From: Kribbella sandramycini
GTDB lineage: Bacteria; Actinomycetota; Actinomycetes; Propionibacteriales; Kribbellaceae
Assembly: GCF_013131805.1 (NCBI RefSeq)
Contig: NZ_JABJRC010000006.1
Coordinates: 472,019 to 536,018 of the forward strand
DNA length: 64,000 nucleotides
Direction: 5' to 3'
Of the stretch, positions 16,479 through 23,994 are shown piece after piece. The notes under the pieces are model-generated. The model was given only the letters and a program-made list of their open reading frames with translations, searched no databases and was not told the origin of the DNA. Numbering within the stretch: the first letter of the stretch is position 1; each line of letters starts with the position of its first letter. The translations under genes and the position numbers were made by a program.

Positions 16479-16641
16479 GCGTCACGTTGGTGATGGGGCT
16501 TGACGCTGACGGCGCCCAGGCACGCACCTCGCGGCGTTGGAGCACGAGCCACGGAGAACACCACTCCGAGCCCCGCACTCCGCCTTGCGATGCACGCACC
16601 TGAACGCCGTCAGCGTTCAAGCCCCATCACCAACGCGACGC
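16479..16641. repeat. 163-bp structured dispersed repeat, copy 2 (lacI / ABC importer gap)
   Basis: Arms 16479-16514 and 16605-16641 are almost perfect reverse complements over 36 bases (one mismatch, one extra base), a stem such as GGGGCTTGACGCTGACGGCG with its partner. The enclosed core carries GCGCCCAGGCACGCACCTC at the left and GCGATGCACGCACCTGA at the right, shared with copy 3 and, less closely, copy 1. It ends just before the importer promoter. No coding capacity. Confidence 0.75.
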
Positions 16642-16647
16642 CTACCC

Positions 16648-16698
16648 TTGACAGCGGATTCTACGATGTGAATAGTTCGGGAGCTATACCGGTTTATC
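16648..16698 (+). promoter_or_regulatory. Candidate promoter and LacI-type operator of the ABC importer
   Basis: TTGACA at 16648-16653 and AATAGT at 16671-16676 are spaced 17 bases and precede the importer operon. Downstream, GCTATACCGGTTTATC at 16683-16698 has a central CCGG and is an imperfect relative of the operator near the hydrolase gene, placed where a bound repressor would block initiation. Confidence 0.55.
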
Positions 16699-16716
16699 AA
16701 ACCCTGGAGAATCCCC

Positions 16717-18012
16717 ATGCGTAGACGCCGTTCGGCGCTGGTGGCGTTGCTCGCCGCCTCGGCTCTCACCCTGGCCGGCTGCGGCCTCGGTTCGTCCGAC
16801 GATTCCGGCAGCGGCGGCGCGAAGCCGACCGTCGGCGCGGATGCCCAGGTGACCGGCGAGGTCTCGCTGCAGACCTGGGCCCTGAAGCCGAAGTTCACCA
16901 CGTACGTCGAGGGTGTGATCAAGGCCTTCGAGGCGAAGTACCCGGGGACCAAGGTGACCTGGCTGGACCAGCCCGGTGACGGGTACGACAAGAAGGTGCT
17001 GAGCCAGGCGTCGGCCGGGCAGTTGCCGGACGTGACCAACCTGCCGCCGGACTTCGCGCTCCCGCTGGCCAAGCAGAACCTGCTGCTCGACGTCGGCGCG
17101 GCCGACCCGAAGATCAAGGACGAGTACGTCGAGGGCGGCGTCCAGGCGTACCAGTACCAGGGGCTCGACGGCACGTTCGGCTACCCGTGGTACCTGAACA
17201 CCGATATCGACTACTGGAACGCCGACAAGTTCGCCGCGGCCGGGCTGGACGTGAAGAACCCGCCGAAGACCTTCGACGAGCTGTTCGCCGCCGCCAAGGT
17301 GATGCACGACAAGACCGGCGGCAAGGAGTACCTGATGAGCCGGTTGCCCGGTATCGGGGACTTCACCAACGCCGGCGTCCAGATCCTCTCCGAGGACGGC
17401 AAGAAGTTCACCTTCAACACCCCCGAGGCCGCCGCGCTGCTGGACAAGTACCGCGAGGCCTACAAGGCGGGCTACCTGCCGCGCGACATCCTGACCCAGG
17501 AGTACCTGGGCAACTCCAAGCTGTTCACCCAGTCCAAGGTGGCCTGGACGACCGGCGGCGGTAACGCCATCCAGGACTTCACCAAGGACAACCCGTCGCT
17601 GAAGGGCAAGATCGTCCCGTCGCCGGCGCTGGACACCCCGCCGCTGTACGTGCAGGGCCTCTCGGTCTCGGCCAAGACCAAGAACCAGGCGGCCGCGATC
17701 GCGCTGGCCCGGTTCGTCACCAACGCCGAGAACCAGGCCGCGTTCGCCAAGATCGTGAACATCTTCCCGTCCACGAAGGCGTCGGCGTCCGACCCGTACT
17801 TCTCGAAGTCCGACGGGACGCCGGAAAGTGACGCGAAGGTGCTCGCGTTCGAGTCGCTGGCCAAGGCGAAGTCGCTGACGCCGGCCGTGATCAGCGGCGC
17901 CACCAACGACTTCATCGGGCAGCAGATCTCGCTCGCGATCTCGGGCAAGATCACCTCGCAGGCAGCTCTGGACGCGGCCGTCGCCAAGGCCAACCAGCTG
18001 CTCACCCAGTGA
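16717..18012 (+). CDS. ABC sugar transporter substrate-binding lipoprotein
   Basis: A 431-residue extracellular solute-binding protein of family 1. The N-terminus has a basic start, a hydrophobic stretch and the lipobox LAGC (Cys near residue 22), so it is membrane-anchored by lipid. LQTWALKP, IKAFEAKYPGTKVTWL and GYPWYLNTDIDYWN are typical of carbohydrate-binding members. The ribosome-binding site is GGAGA at 16706-16710. It is first gene of an operon with two permeases; the stop touches the next start (TGATG). The sugar is unknown. Confidence 0.92.
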   Translation: MRRRRSALVALLAASALTLAGCGLGSSDDSGSGGAKPTVGADAQVTGEVSLQTWALKPKFTTYVEGVIKAFEAKYPGTKVTWLDQPGDGYDKKVLSQASAGQLPDVTNLPPDFALPLAKQNLLLDVGAADPKIKDEYVEGGVQAYQYQGLDGTFGYPWYLNTDIDYWNADKFAAAGLDVKNPPKTFDELFAAAKVMHDKTGGKEYLMSRLPGIGDFTNAGVQILSEDGKKFTFNTPEAAALLDKYREAYKAGYLPRDILTQEYLGNSKLFTQSKVAWTTGGGNAIQDFTKDNPSLKGKIVPSPALDTPPLYVQGLSVSAKTKNQAAAIALARFVTNAENQAAFAKIVNIFPSTKASASDPYFSKSDGTPESDAKVLAFESLAKAKSLTPAVISGATNDFIGQQISLAISGKITSQAALDAAVAKANQLLTQ

Positions 18013-18890
18013 TGCGTCACCAGCGCTGGTTCACCCCGTGGGTGCTGGTGATCCCAGCACTCACGTGGTTGCTGGTCTTCAACCTGTGGCCGTCGATCAA
18101 CACGGTCATCCTGTCCTTCACGAACGCCAAGCCGCTCGGCGGCGGCACGTTCGTCGGGCTGAAGAACTTCGAGACCCTGATCCAGGACGAGCAGCTGCGC
18201 TGGGCCCTGCTGAACAGCGTCATCTACATGGTCGTCTGTCTGCCGTTCCTGACCGTGCTGCCGCTGCTGCTCGCCGTCCTGGTGGAGAAGAAGCTGCCCG
18301 GTATCACGTTCTTCCGGACGGCGTTCTACACCCCGGTGGTCGCGTCGGCCGTCGTCGTGGCGCTGATCTGGCAGTGGATCCTGGACGACCGCGGCCTGGT
18401 CAACGGCCTGGCCGAGAAACTCGGCGTCATCTCCGGTCCGCTGCCGTTCCTGTCCGACCAGTGGCTGTTGTTGCTGAGCGCAATCAGTCTGACGATCTGG
18501 AAGGGCCTCGGGTACTACATGATCATCTACCTGGCCGCTCTCGGGAACGTCGGGCGGGAGCTGCACGAGGCCGCCGCGGTGGACGGTGCCGGTCCGCTGC
18601 GCCGGTTCGTGCACGTCACGATCCCCGGCGTCCGCGGCACGATGATCCTGATCTCGATCCTGATCTCGGTCTCGGCGCTGCGGGTGTTCTCCGAGCTGTT
18701 CATCCTGAGCGGCGGCAAGGGCGGCCCGGGTGGCCGCGACAACTCGGTCGTGATGCTGATCCAGCAGTACAGCCAGGGTTTCGAGGGCAACCTCGGCTAC
18801 GCCTCGGCGCTGTCGATCGTGCTGTTCTTCGTCACCGTCGTCCCGATGCTGGTGCTCGCCCGGCTGAACAACCGGGGAGCGCAGGCATGA
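18012..18890 (+). CDS. ABC sugar transporter permease (MalF/UgpA type)
   Basis: A 292-residue inner-membrane permease with six predicted transmembrane helices and the cytoplasmic EAA loop (EAAAVDGAGPLRRF) that docks to the ATPase. The start is either the GTG at 18009 or the ATG at 18012; the latter gives the common TGATG coupling. It forms a heterodimer with the following permease. No ATPase gene is nearby, so a shared MsiK-like ATPase encoded elsewhere is likely. Confidence 0.92.
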   Translation: MRHQRWFTPWVLVIPALTWLLVFNLWPSINTVILSFTNAKPLGGGTFVGLKNFETLIQDEQLRWALLNSVIYMVVCLPFLTVLPLLLAVLVEKKLPGITFFRTAFYTPVVASAVVVALIWQWILDDRGLVNGLAEKLGVISGPLPFLSDQWLLLLSAISLTIWKGLGYYMIIYLAALGNVGRELHEAAAVDGAGPLRRFVHVTIPGVRGTMILISILISVSALRVFSELFILSGGKGGPGGRDNSVVMLIQQYSQGFEGNLGYASALSIVLFFVTVVPMLVLARLNNRGAQA

Positions 18891-19735
18891 GCCGTTCGTT
18901 CGGGTTCAACACGATCTCGCCGCGCGAGAAAGTGGCCCGCTACATCCTGCTCGCGTTCGTGCTGCTGATCACGATCGGGCCGTTCCTGTGGCAGCTGTCG
19001 ACGTCGCTGAAGGGCTCCGGCGAGGACATCTACACCCGGATTCCGCGGCTGCTCCCGTCCCAGCCGACGTTCGATCACTACAAGGCGGTGGCCGACACGA
19101 TCCCGGTCTGGGACTACGCGCGGAACTCGCTGGTGGTCGCGGTACTGGTTGTCGGCGGCAACGTGATCGGCGCTTCGCTGGCCGGGTTCGCGATCTCGCG
19201 GCTGCAGTTCAAGGGCCGCAAGCTGGTGCTCGGGCTGTTCCTGGCCACGCTGGTGCTGCCTGGTGAGGTCACGATCATCTCGCAATACGTCACGGTGCGG
19301 GAGTTCGGCTTGGCGAACACGCTGTTCGGCGTCGCCCTGCCCGGCATGATCGGCGCGCTGAACGTGCTGCTGATGTACAACGCGTTCCGCTCGCTGCCGA
19401 TCGAAGTCGATCAGGCCGCGATCGTGGACGGCGCCAACGCCTGGCAGCGGTTCGTCTTCATCGGCCTGCCCTCGGTGCGCGGAACCATCAGCGTGGTCGC
19501 GATCTTCGCGTTCATCGGCGCCTGGGACGACTTCCTCTGGCCGCTGATCGTCCTCACCGACCCGGACAAGTACACGCTGACCGTCGGTCTGCAATACCTG
19601 TCCGGCACCTTCAGCAACAACCCGCGCCTGATCGCCGCGGGCACGATGATCGCCTTCATCCCGATCGTGATCGTCTTCGCCACCCTCCAGCGCTTCTTCT
19701 TCAAGGGCGTCGAAGAAGGCGCGGTCAAGGGCTAG
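18887..19735 (+). CDS. ABC sugar transporter permease (MalG/UgpE type)
   Basis: A 282-residue partner permease with six predicted helices and the EAA loop QAAIVDGANAWQRF. Its ATG overlaps the previous stop (ATGA). The end, FFFKGVEEGAVKG, is typical for MalG-like proteins. It is the last gene of the operon; a strong GC-rich hairpin follows within 15 bases. Confidence 0.92.
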   Translation: MSRSFGFNTISPREKVARYILLAFVLLITIGPFLWQLSTSLKGSGEDIYTRIPRLLPSQPTFDHYKAVADTIPVWDYARNSLVVAVLVVGGNVIGASLAGFAISRLQFKGRKLVLGLFLATLVLPGEVTIISQYVTVREFGLANTLFGVALPGMIGALNVLLMYNAFRSLPIEVDQAAIVDGANAWQRFVFIGLPSVRGTISVVAIFAFIGAWDDFLWPLIVLTDPDKYTLTVGLQYLSGTFSNNPRLIAAGTMIAFIPIVIVFATLQRFFFKGVEEGAVKG

Positions 19736-19745
19736 CGACGCCAAG

Positions 19746-19786
19746 GACAGGAGGAGGTGGCCGATCGGCGGCCGCCGCCTCCTGTC
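19746..19786 (+). terminator. Hairpin terminator after the ABC importer operon
   Basis: GACAGGAGGAGGTGG and CCGCCGCCTCCTGTC form a 15-bp stem with two non-Watson-Crick positions, closing an 11-base loop. There is no U tract, as is common for actinobacterial terminators. It lies between the importer operon and the convergent LysR gene and could serve both. Confidence 0.7.
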
Positions 19787-19816
19787 GCAGGCGGGCCGGC
19801 GGCTGTACGTACCTGA

Positions 19817-20731
19817 CTACGTCCTGTCGTTGGTGACGCTGTATCGCTGTGCGACGAACAGGCGGAGCCGGTCGGCGACGGCGGCGATGGCGGTGTGTGC
19901 CGGGTGGCGGCTGTCCCAGGCGGTGATCAGGCGGACGGAGAGCTTGCCGTCGTCGGTGTGGATCGGCAGCGCGTGCAGCCCGAACTGCGGATCGTCCGAG
20001 ACCACCGCGACCCCGCGTCCCGCGGCGGCGAGCGCTTGGGCGACGGTGCCGTCGGCGGCCTCGATCGGGTCGGAGTACGAGCGGCCCGCGCGCTGGAGCG
20101 CGGCGTCCAGTGAGATCCGCGAGGTGAAGGTGGCCGGCGGCAGGACGAGCCGCTCGGCGGTGCTCGGGTGTTCGGGATCGGCGACGAGTTCGGCCAGCCG
20201 GAGGCGGGCTCGGTGCGCCCAGCGGTGGCCGGGCGGCACGCAGGCCCAGACCGGTAGTTCGGCGAGCGTCCGGCTCTCGTACGGCGCTCGGGCCGGGAAG
20301 CTCGTGACGGCGAGGTCGGCCCCGCGGCCGAGGATCTCACCGGCGGTCTGCCCGTCGGCCTGGAAGACCGCCGGGATCGGGTCGCCGGCGTCCAGGGTCG
20401 CGATGAACGGGGCGACGACGTCCCGGAGCGTGGTCAGCGGCGCGCCGATGGTGAGGCGATCGAGCCGGCCTTTCGCGTGGAAGGCGGCGGCGACCCGGAG
20501 GGCGTCGGCGCGCTCGAGGACGTCCTGGGCGAGCGGGAGGAGGGACTGCCCGGCGCGGGTGGGGGTCAGGCGCCCGCCGGTGCGGTGGAACAGGTCGACG
20601 CCGAGCTCCTGCTCCAGTTGCCGGAGCTGGCGGGACAGGCCGGGCTGGGTGACGTGGAGCCGCTCTGCGGCGGCGGTGACCGTGCCGGCGTCGACGGTCG
20701 CCACGAAGTAGCGCAGGGTGCGCAGCTCCAT
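19817..20731 (-). CDS. LysR-family transcriptional regulator
   Basis: A 304-residue LysR-type regulator. The N-terminal winged HTH is clear (ELRTLRYFVATVDAGTVTAA, LHVTQPGLSRQLRQLE, LFHRTGGRLTPTRAG), followed by a type 2 periplasmic-binding effector domain. It is divergent from gabT-gabD with 74 bases between, so it probably activates those genes in response to GABA or a related compound. The intergenic space has imperfect dyads (CTAGGCATGCC... and ...GACAGCATAG) but no site is clear enough to list. Confidence 0.9.
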   Translation of the reverse strand: MELRTLRYFVATVDAGTVTAAAERLHVTQPGLSRQLRQLEQELGVDLFHRTGGRLTPTRAGQSLLPLAQDVLERADALRVAAAFHAKGRLDRLTIGAPLTTLRDVVAPFIATLDAGDPIPAVFQADGQTAGEILGRGADLAVTSFPARAPYESRTLAELPVWACVPPGHRWAHRARLRLAELVADPEHPSTAERLVLPPATFTSRISLDAALQRAGRSYSDPIEAADGTVAQALAAAGRGVAVVSDDPQFGLHALPIHTDDGKLSVRLITAWDSRHPAHTAIAAVADRLRLFVAQRYSVTNDRT

Positions 20732-20805
20732 CCATGCCTCCTAGGCATGCCATTGGTGCGAGACAAGTATTGGACAGCATAGATCGCCGCCCGAAGACTG
20801 GAAGG

Positions 20806-22119
20806 ATGACGATCGAACAGCGGCGCATTCTGAGGACAGCGATCCCCGGGCCGGTCTCGGCGGAATTGATGGCGCGAAAGCAGGGCGCGGTGGCGGCCGG
20901 GGTGGGGACCACGCTGCCGGTCTTCGCGGTCGGCGCCGACGGCGGCGTCGTACTCGATGCTGACGGCAACCAACTGATCGATCTCGGGTCCGGGATCGCG
21001 GTCACCACGGTCGGGGCGCGGGCGCCGCGGGTGGTCGACGCCGTCCGCGCACAGCTGGACGCCTTCACGCACACGTGTTTCATGATCACGCCGTACGAGG
21101 GGTACGTCGCCGTCGCCGAGGCGCTGAACCGGCTGACGCCGGGCGATCACGAGAAGCGGACGGCGCTGTTCAACTCCGGCGCCGAGGCGGTCGAGAACGC
21201 GGTCAAGATCGCCCGCACGTACACCGGCCGGCAGGCCGTCGTCGTCTTCGACCACGCCTACCACGGCCGCACCAACCTGACCCTGGCGATGACCGCCAAG
21301 AACCAGCCCTACAAGAAGGGGTTCGGCCCGTTCGCCGCCGAGGTCTACCGCGCGCCGGTCTCGTACCCGTACCGGGACGGCGGGCTCAGCGGCGCGGAGG
21401 CCGCGGCCCGGGCGCTGGACGTGATCGAGAAGCAGGTCGGCGGCAGCGAGGTGGCGGCCGTGGTGATCGAGCCGATCCAGGGTGAGGGCGGGTTCGTCGA
21501 GCCCGCGCCCGGGTTCCTGCCGGCGCTGGCCGAGTGGTGCCGGGCGAACGGCGCGGTGTTCGTCGCCGACGAGGTGCAGAGCGGGTTCGCGCGGACCGGT
21601 GACCTGTTCGCCTGCGACCGCGAGGGCGTCGTACCGGATCTGGTCGCGACCGCCAAGGGGATCGCGGGCGGCCTGCCGCTGTCGGCGGTGACCGGCCGCG
21701 CCGAGATCATGGACGCGCCGCAGGTCGGCGGCCTCGGCGGCACGTACGGCGGCAACCCGCTCGCGTGTGCGGCCGCGCTGGCGGCCATCGAGACGATCGA
21801 GGCCGACGGGCTGGTCGAGCGCGCGCGGCGGATCGAGGAGCTGATCAAGTCCCGGCTGCAGAAGGCCCAGGCCGAGGACGACCGGATCGGCGACATCCGC
21901 GGCCGGGGCGGGATGATCGCGGTCGAGCTCGTGCAGCCGGGGACCGCCGTACCGGCGCCGGAGCTCGCGAAGGCCGTCGCGACCGCCGCGCACCAGCAGG
22001 GGGTGATCGTGCTGACCTGCGGTACCTACGGCAACGTGCTGCGCTTCCTGCCGCCGCTGACGATCAGTGACGAGCTGCTCATCGAGGCGCTCGACATCGT
22101 GGTCGGGGGTCTGGCATGA
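20806..22119 (+). CDS. gabT: 4-aminobutyrate--2-oxoglutarate transaminase
   Basis: A 437-residue class III PLP aminotransferase that transfers the amino group of GABA to 2-oxoglutarate, giving succinate semialdehyde. Seen: NSGAEAVENAVKIAR, FDHAYHGRTNLTLAMT, VIEPIQGEGGF, VADEVQSGFARTG and ATAKGIAGG (PLP-binding Lys). The ATG at 20806 has GGAAGG upstream. It overlaps gabD by ATGA, giving the two-step GABA to succinate route in one operon. Confidence 0.93.
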   Translation: MTIEQRRILRTAIPGPVSAELMARKQGAVAAGVGTTLPVFAVGADGGVVLDADGNQLIDLGSGIAVTTVGARAPRVVDAVRAQLDAFTHTCFMITPYEGYVAVAEALNRLTPGDHEKRTALFNSGAEAVENAVKIARTYTGRQAVVVFDHAYHGRTNLTLAMTAKNQPYKKGFGPFAAEVYRAPVSYPYRDGGLSGAEAAARALDVIEKQVGGSEVAAVVIEPIQGEGGFVEPAPGFLPALAEWCRANGAVFVADEVQSGFARTGDLFACDREGVVPDLVATAKGIAGGLPLSAVTGRAEIMDAPQVGGLGGTYGGNPLACAAALAAIETIEADGLVERARRIEELIKSRLQKAQAEDDRIGDIRGRGGMIAVELVQPGTAVPAPELAKAVATAAHQQGVIVLTCGTYGNVLRFLPPLTISDELLIEALDIVVGGLA

Positions 22120-23495
22120 CCACCTTCCAGGTCGAGGACCCGGCCGATCTGACCGTGATCGGCGAGGTCGCCGACGGTACGGCCGCGGATGCGCGCGCGG
22201 CGGTCGATGCGGCCGCGGCGGCCTTCCCAGCCTGGTCGCGGACGGCGCCGCGGAAGCGCTCCGAGCTGCTGCACAAGGTATTCGAGCTGATGCACCGCGA
22301 TCGGACGCCGCTGGCGGCGCTGATCAGCGCCGAGAACGGCAAGTCGGAGGCGGATGCGCTGGCCGAAGTCACGTACGCCGCGGAGTTCTTCCGCTGGTAC
22401 GCCGAGGAGGCGGTCCGGCCCGGCGGCGACTACGGCTCGGCCCCGGCGGGCGGCGTCCGTACCGTCGTCACGCACAAGCCGATCGGCGTGGCCGCGCTCG
22501 TGACGCCGTGGAACTTCCCGGCCGCGATGGCCACCCGCAAGATCGCGCCGGCGCTCGCCGCGGGCTGTACGGCGGTGCTCAAACCGGCCGCCGAGACACC
22601 GTTGACCGCGTTGGCGGTCGCCCGGCTGTTGACCGAGGCCGGCGTACCGGACGGCGTCCTGACGGTGGTGCCGACGACGGACGCCGCGGGGGTGGTGTCG
22701 ACGTGGTTGGCGGACTCGCGGGTGCGGGTGCTCTCCTTCACCGGTTCGACCGCGGTCGGCAAGGCGCTGCTGCGGCAGGCGGCCGACCGGGTCGTCGTGA
22801 CCGCGATGGAGCTCGGCGGGAACGCGCCGTTCGTGGTCACCGAGGACGCCGACCTGGAGCAGGCCGTCGCGGGCGCGATGATCGCGAAGTTCCGCAACGG
22901 CGGCCAGGCCTGTACGGCGGCGAACCGGTTCTACGTCCACGAGGCCGTGGCCGATCGCTTCACCGAGCTGTTCGGCCGCGCGGTCGAGAAGCTTGCCGTC
23001 GGCCCCTATGCGGACGGCGCCCAGATCGGCCCGCTGATCTCCGGGACGGCGGTCGCCCGGGTGACCCGGGTGGTCGGCGCGGCGGTGGCCGGCGGGGCCC
23101 GAATCACCCACCAGGCAACGGTTCCGGCCGCGGCCGGGTACTTCTACCCGCCGACCGTGCTGCGCGACGTCGCGGACGACTCCGAGCTGTTCACCGAGGA
23201 GATCTTCGGTCCGGTGGCCGCGATCGCGACCTGGTCCGACGATGCCGAATTGATTGCCCGGGTCAACGATACAGAGTACGGGCTGGCCGGGTACGTGTAC
23301 GCCGGCGAGCTGCAGCGGGCGATCCGGATCGGAGAGGCGCTCGACGTCGGGATGGTCGGCGTGAACCGCGGTCTGGTCTCCGATCCGGCGGCGCCGTTCG
23401 GCGGCGTCAAGCAGAGCGGCCTCGGCCGGGAAGGGGCCCGCGACGGGCTGCGGGAGTACTCCGAGACGCAGTACCTCAGCATCGATTGGGCGTAA
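22116..23495 (+). CDS. gabD: Succinate-semialdehyde dehydrogenase
   Basis: A 459-residue NAD(P)-dependent aldehyde dehydrogenase. VTPWNFPAAMATRKIAPALA (cofactor/substrate site), FTGSTAVGK, MELGGNAPF (catalytic Glu) and NGGQACTAANRF (catalytic Cys) are all present. Coupling to gabT indicates oxidation of succinate semialdehyde to succinate; other short semialdehydes cannot be excluded from sequence alone. The lanthipeptide precursor gene begins 164 bases downstream on the same strand. Confidence 0.9.
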   Translation: MTTFQVEDPADLTVIGEVADGTAADARAAVDAAAAAFPAWSRTAPRKRSELLHKVFELMHRDRTPLAALISAENGKSEADALAEVTYAAEFFRWYAEEAVRPGGDYGSAPAGGVRTVVTHKPIGVAALVTPWNFPAAMATRKIAPALAAGCTAVLKPAAETPLTALAVARLLTEAGVPDGVLTVVPTTDAAGVVSTWLADSRVRVLSFTGSTAVGKALLRQAADRVVVTAMELGGNAPFVVTEDADLEQAVAGAMIAKFRNGGQACTAANRFYVHEAVADRFTELFGRAVEKLAVGPYADGAQIGPLISGTAVARVTRVVGAAVAGGARITHQATVPAAAGYFYPPTVLRDVADDSELFTEEIFGPVAAIATWSDDAELIARVNDTEYGLAGYVYAGELQRAIRIGEALDVGMVGVNRGLVSDPAAPFGGVKQSGLGREGARDGLREYSETQYLSIDWA

Positions 23496-23532
23496 ATGGG
23501 TATCCGCCACCCAGATTCCGTACCGGGTATGT

Positions 23533-23580
23533 CCGTACGTACGGGGCTCGGGAATTTGGGGGTGTGTACCCCATGTGGGG
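23533..23580 (+). promoter_or_regulatory. Cluster of short palindromes upstream of the lanthipeptide precursor gene
   Basis: Between gabD and the precursor gene are CCGTACGTACGG (23533-23544, perfect), GGGGT-GTGT-ACCCC (23559-23572) and CCCCATGTGGGG (23569-23580). The last two share the CCCC run and so are mutually exclusive as hairpins. They may be regulator binding sites or an RNA switch; no clear -35/-10 pair was found here. Confidence 0.4.
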
Positions 23581-23659
23581 GACCGGCTACCCAGGGTTGA
23601 CTTCTGGTCATCGGGAAGGCCGACCGGCCCAACCGCCCACCACCCCGAAGGAGAAAATC

Positions 23660-23755
23660 ATGGCTGAGGTTCTCGACCTGCAGATCCTGTCCGAGGACGA
23701 GGTCGCCGGTCCGGTGCTGCACACGGACGGCAGCGGCGTCAGCTACAACTGCTGA
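23660..23755 (+). CDS. lanA: Class III lanthipeptide precursor peptide (avionin/AviCys type)
   Basis: A 31-residue peptide with an excellent ribosome-binding site (AAGGAGA, 23648-23654, 5 bases before ATG). The leader has VLDLQIL (residues 4-10) followed by acidic residues, matching the LxLQ recognition motif of class III leaders. The C-terminus is Ser25-x-x-Ser28-x-x-Cys31 (SGVSYNC), the S-x-x-S-x-x-C pattern converted to avionin in lipolanthines; Thr22 is a further dehydratable residue. The C-terminal Cys is the expected substrate of the LanD decarboxylase encoded downstream. Core boundary (around residues 18-24) is a guess. Confidence 0.85.
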   Translation: MAEVLDLQILSEDEVAGPVLHTDGSGVSYNC

Positions 23756-23767
23756 TTTTCGCAGCTT

Positions 23768-23929
23768 GTGCCCCGCGCCGCGGGTTCTTCGGCGCTTGCG
23801 GCGCCCAGGCACGCACCTCACGGCACTTGTCCAGCGCCCACGATGCTCCGCATCGAGGCCACTGCCCAAGCACCGCGATGCACGCACCTGACCACCGCAA
23901 TCGCTCGAACAACCCGCGACGCGGGGCAC
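23768..23929. repeat. 162-bp structured dispersed repeat, copy 3 (between lanA and lanKC)
   Basis: Arms 23768-23801 and 23895-23929 pair over about 34 bases with few mismatches (GTGCCCCGCG...; ...CGCGGGGCAC), though their sequence differs from copies 1 and 2. The core holds GCGCCCAGGCACGCACCTCA, the hairpin CGATGC-TCC-GCATCG and GCGATGCACGCACCTGA. It begins 13 bases after the precursor stop codon and would form a long hairpin between the precursor and synthetase messages. Confidence 0.75.
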
Positions 23930-23994
23930 CGGGGGGCCTGTGCCGATTGGCCCAGGCCCCCTTTCGCTTGTCCTCTTCAAGGGTGGGAGTGCAG

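Noticed and set aside
16500..16724. Short plus-strand frame before the ABC binding protein
   Set aside because: It lies within the palindromic repeat and promoter and has no codon bias; similar spurious frames occur in the other two repeat copies.
23768..23929. The lanA-lanKC gap as a second precursor gene
   Set aside because: Short frames there derive from the dispersed repeat (also present far from any lanthipeptide gene) and show no leader motif.
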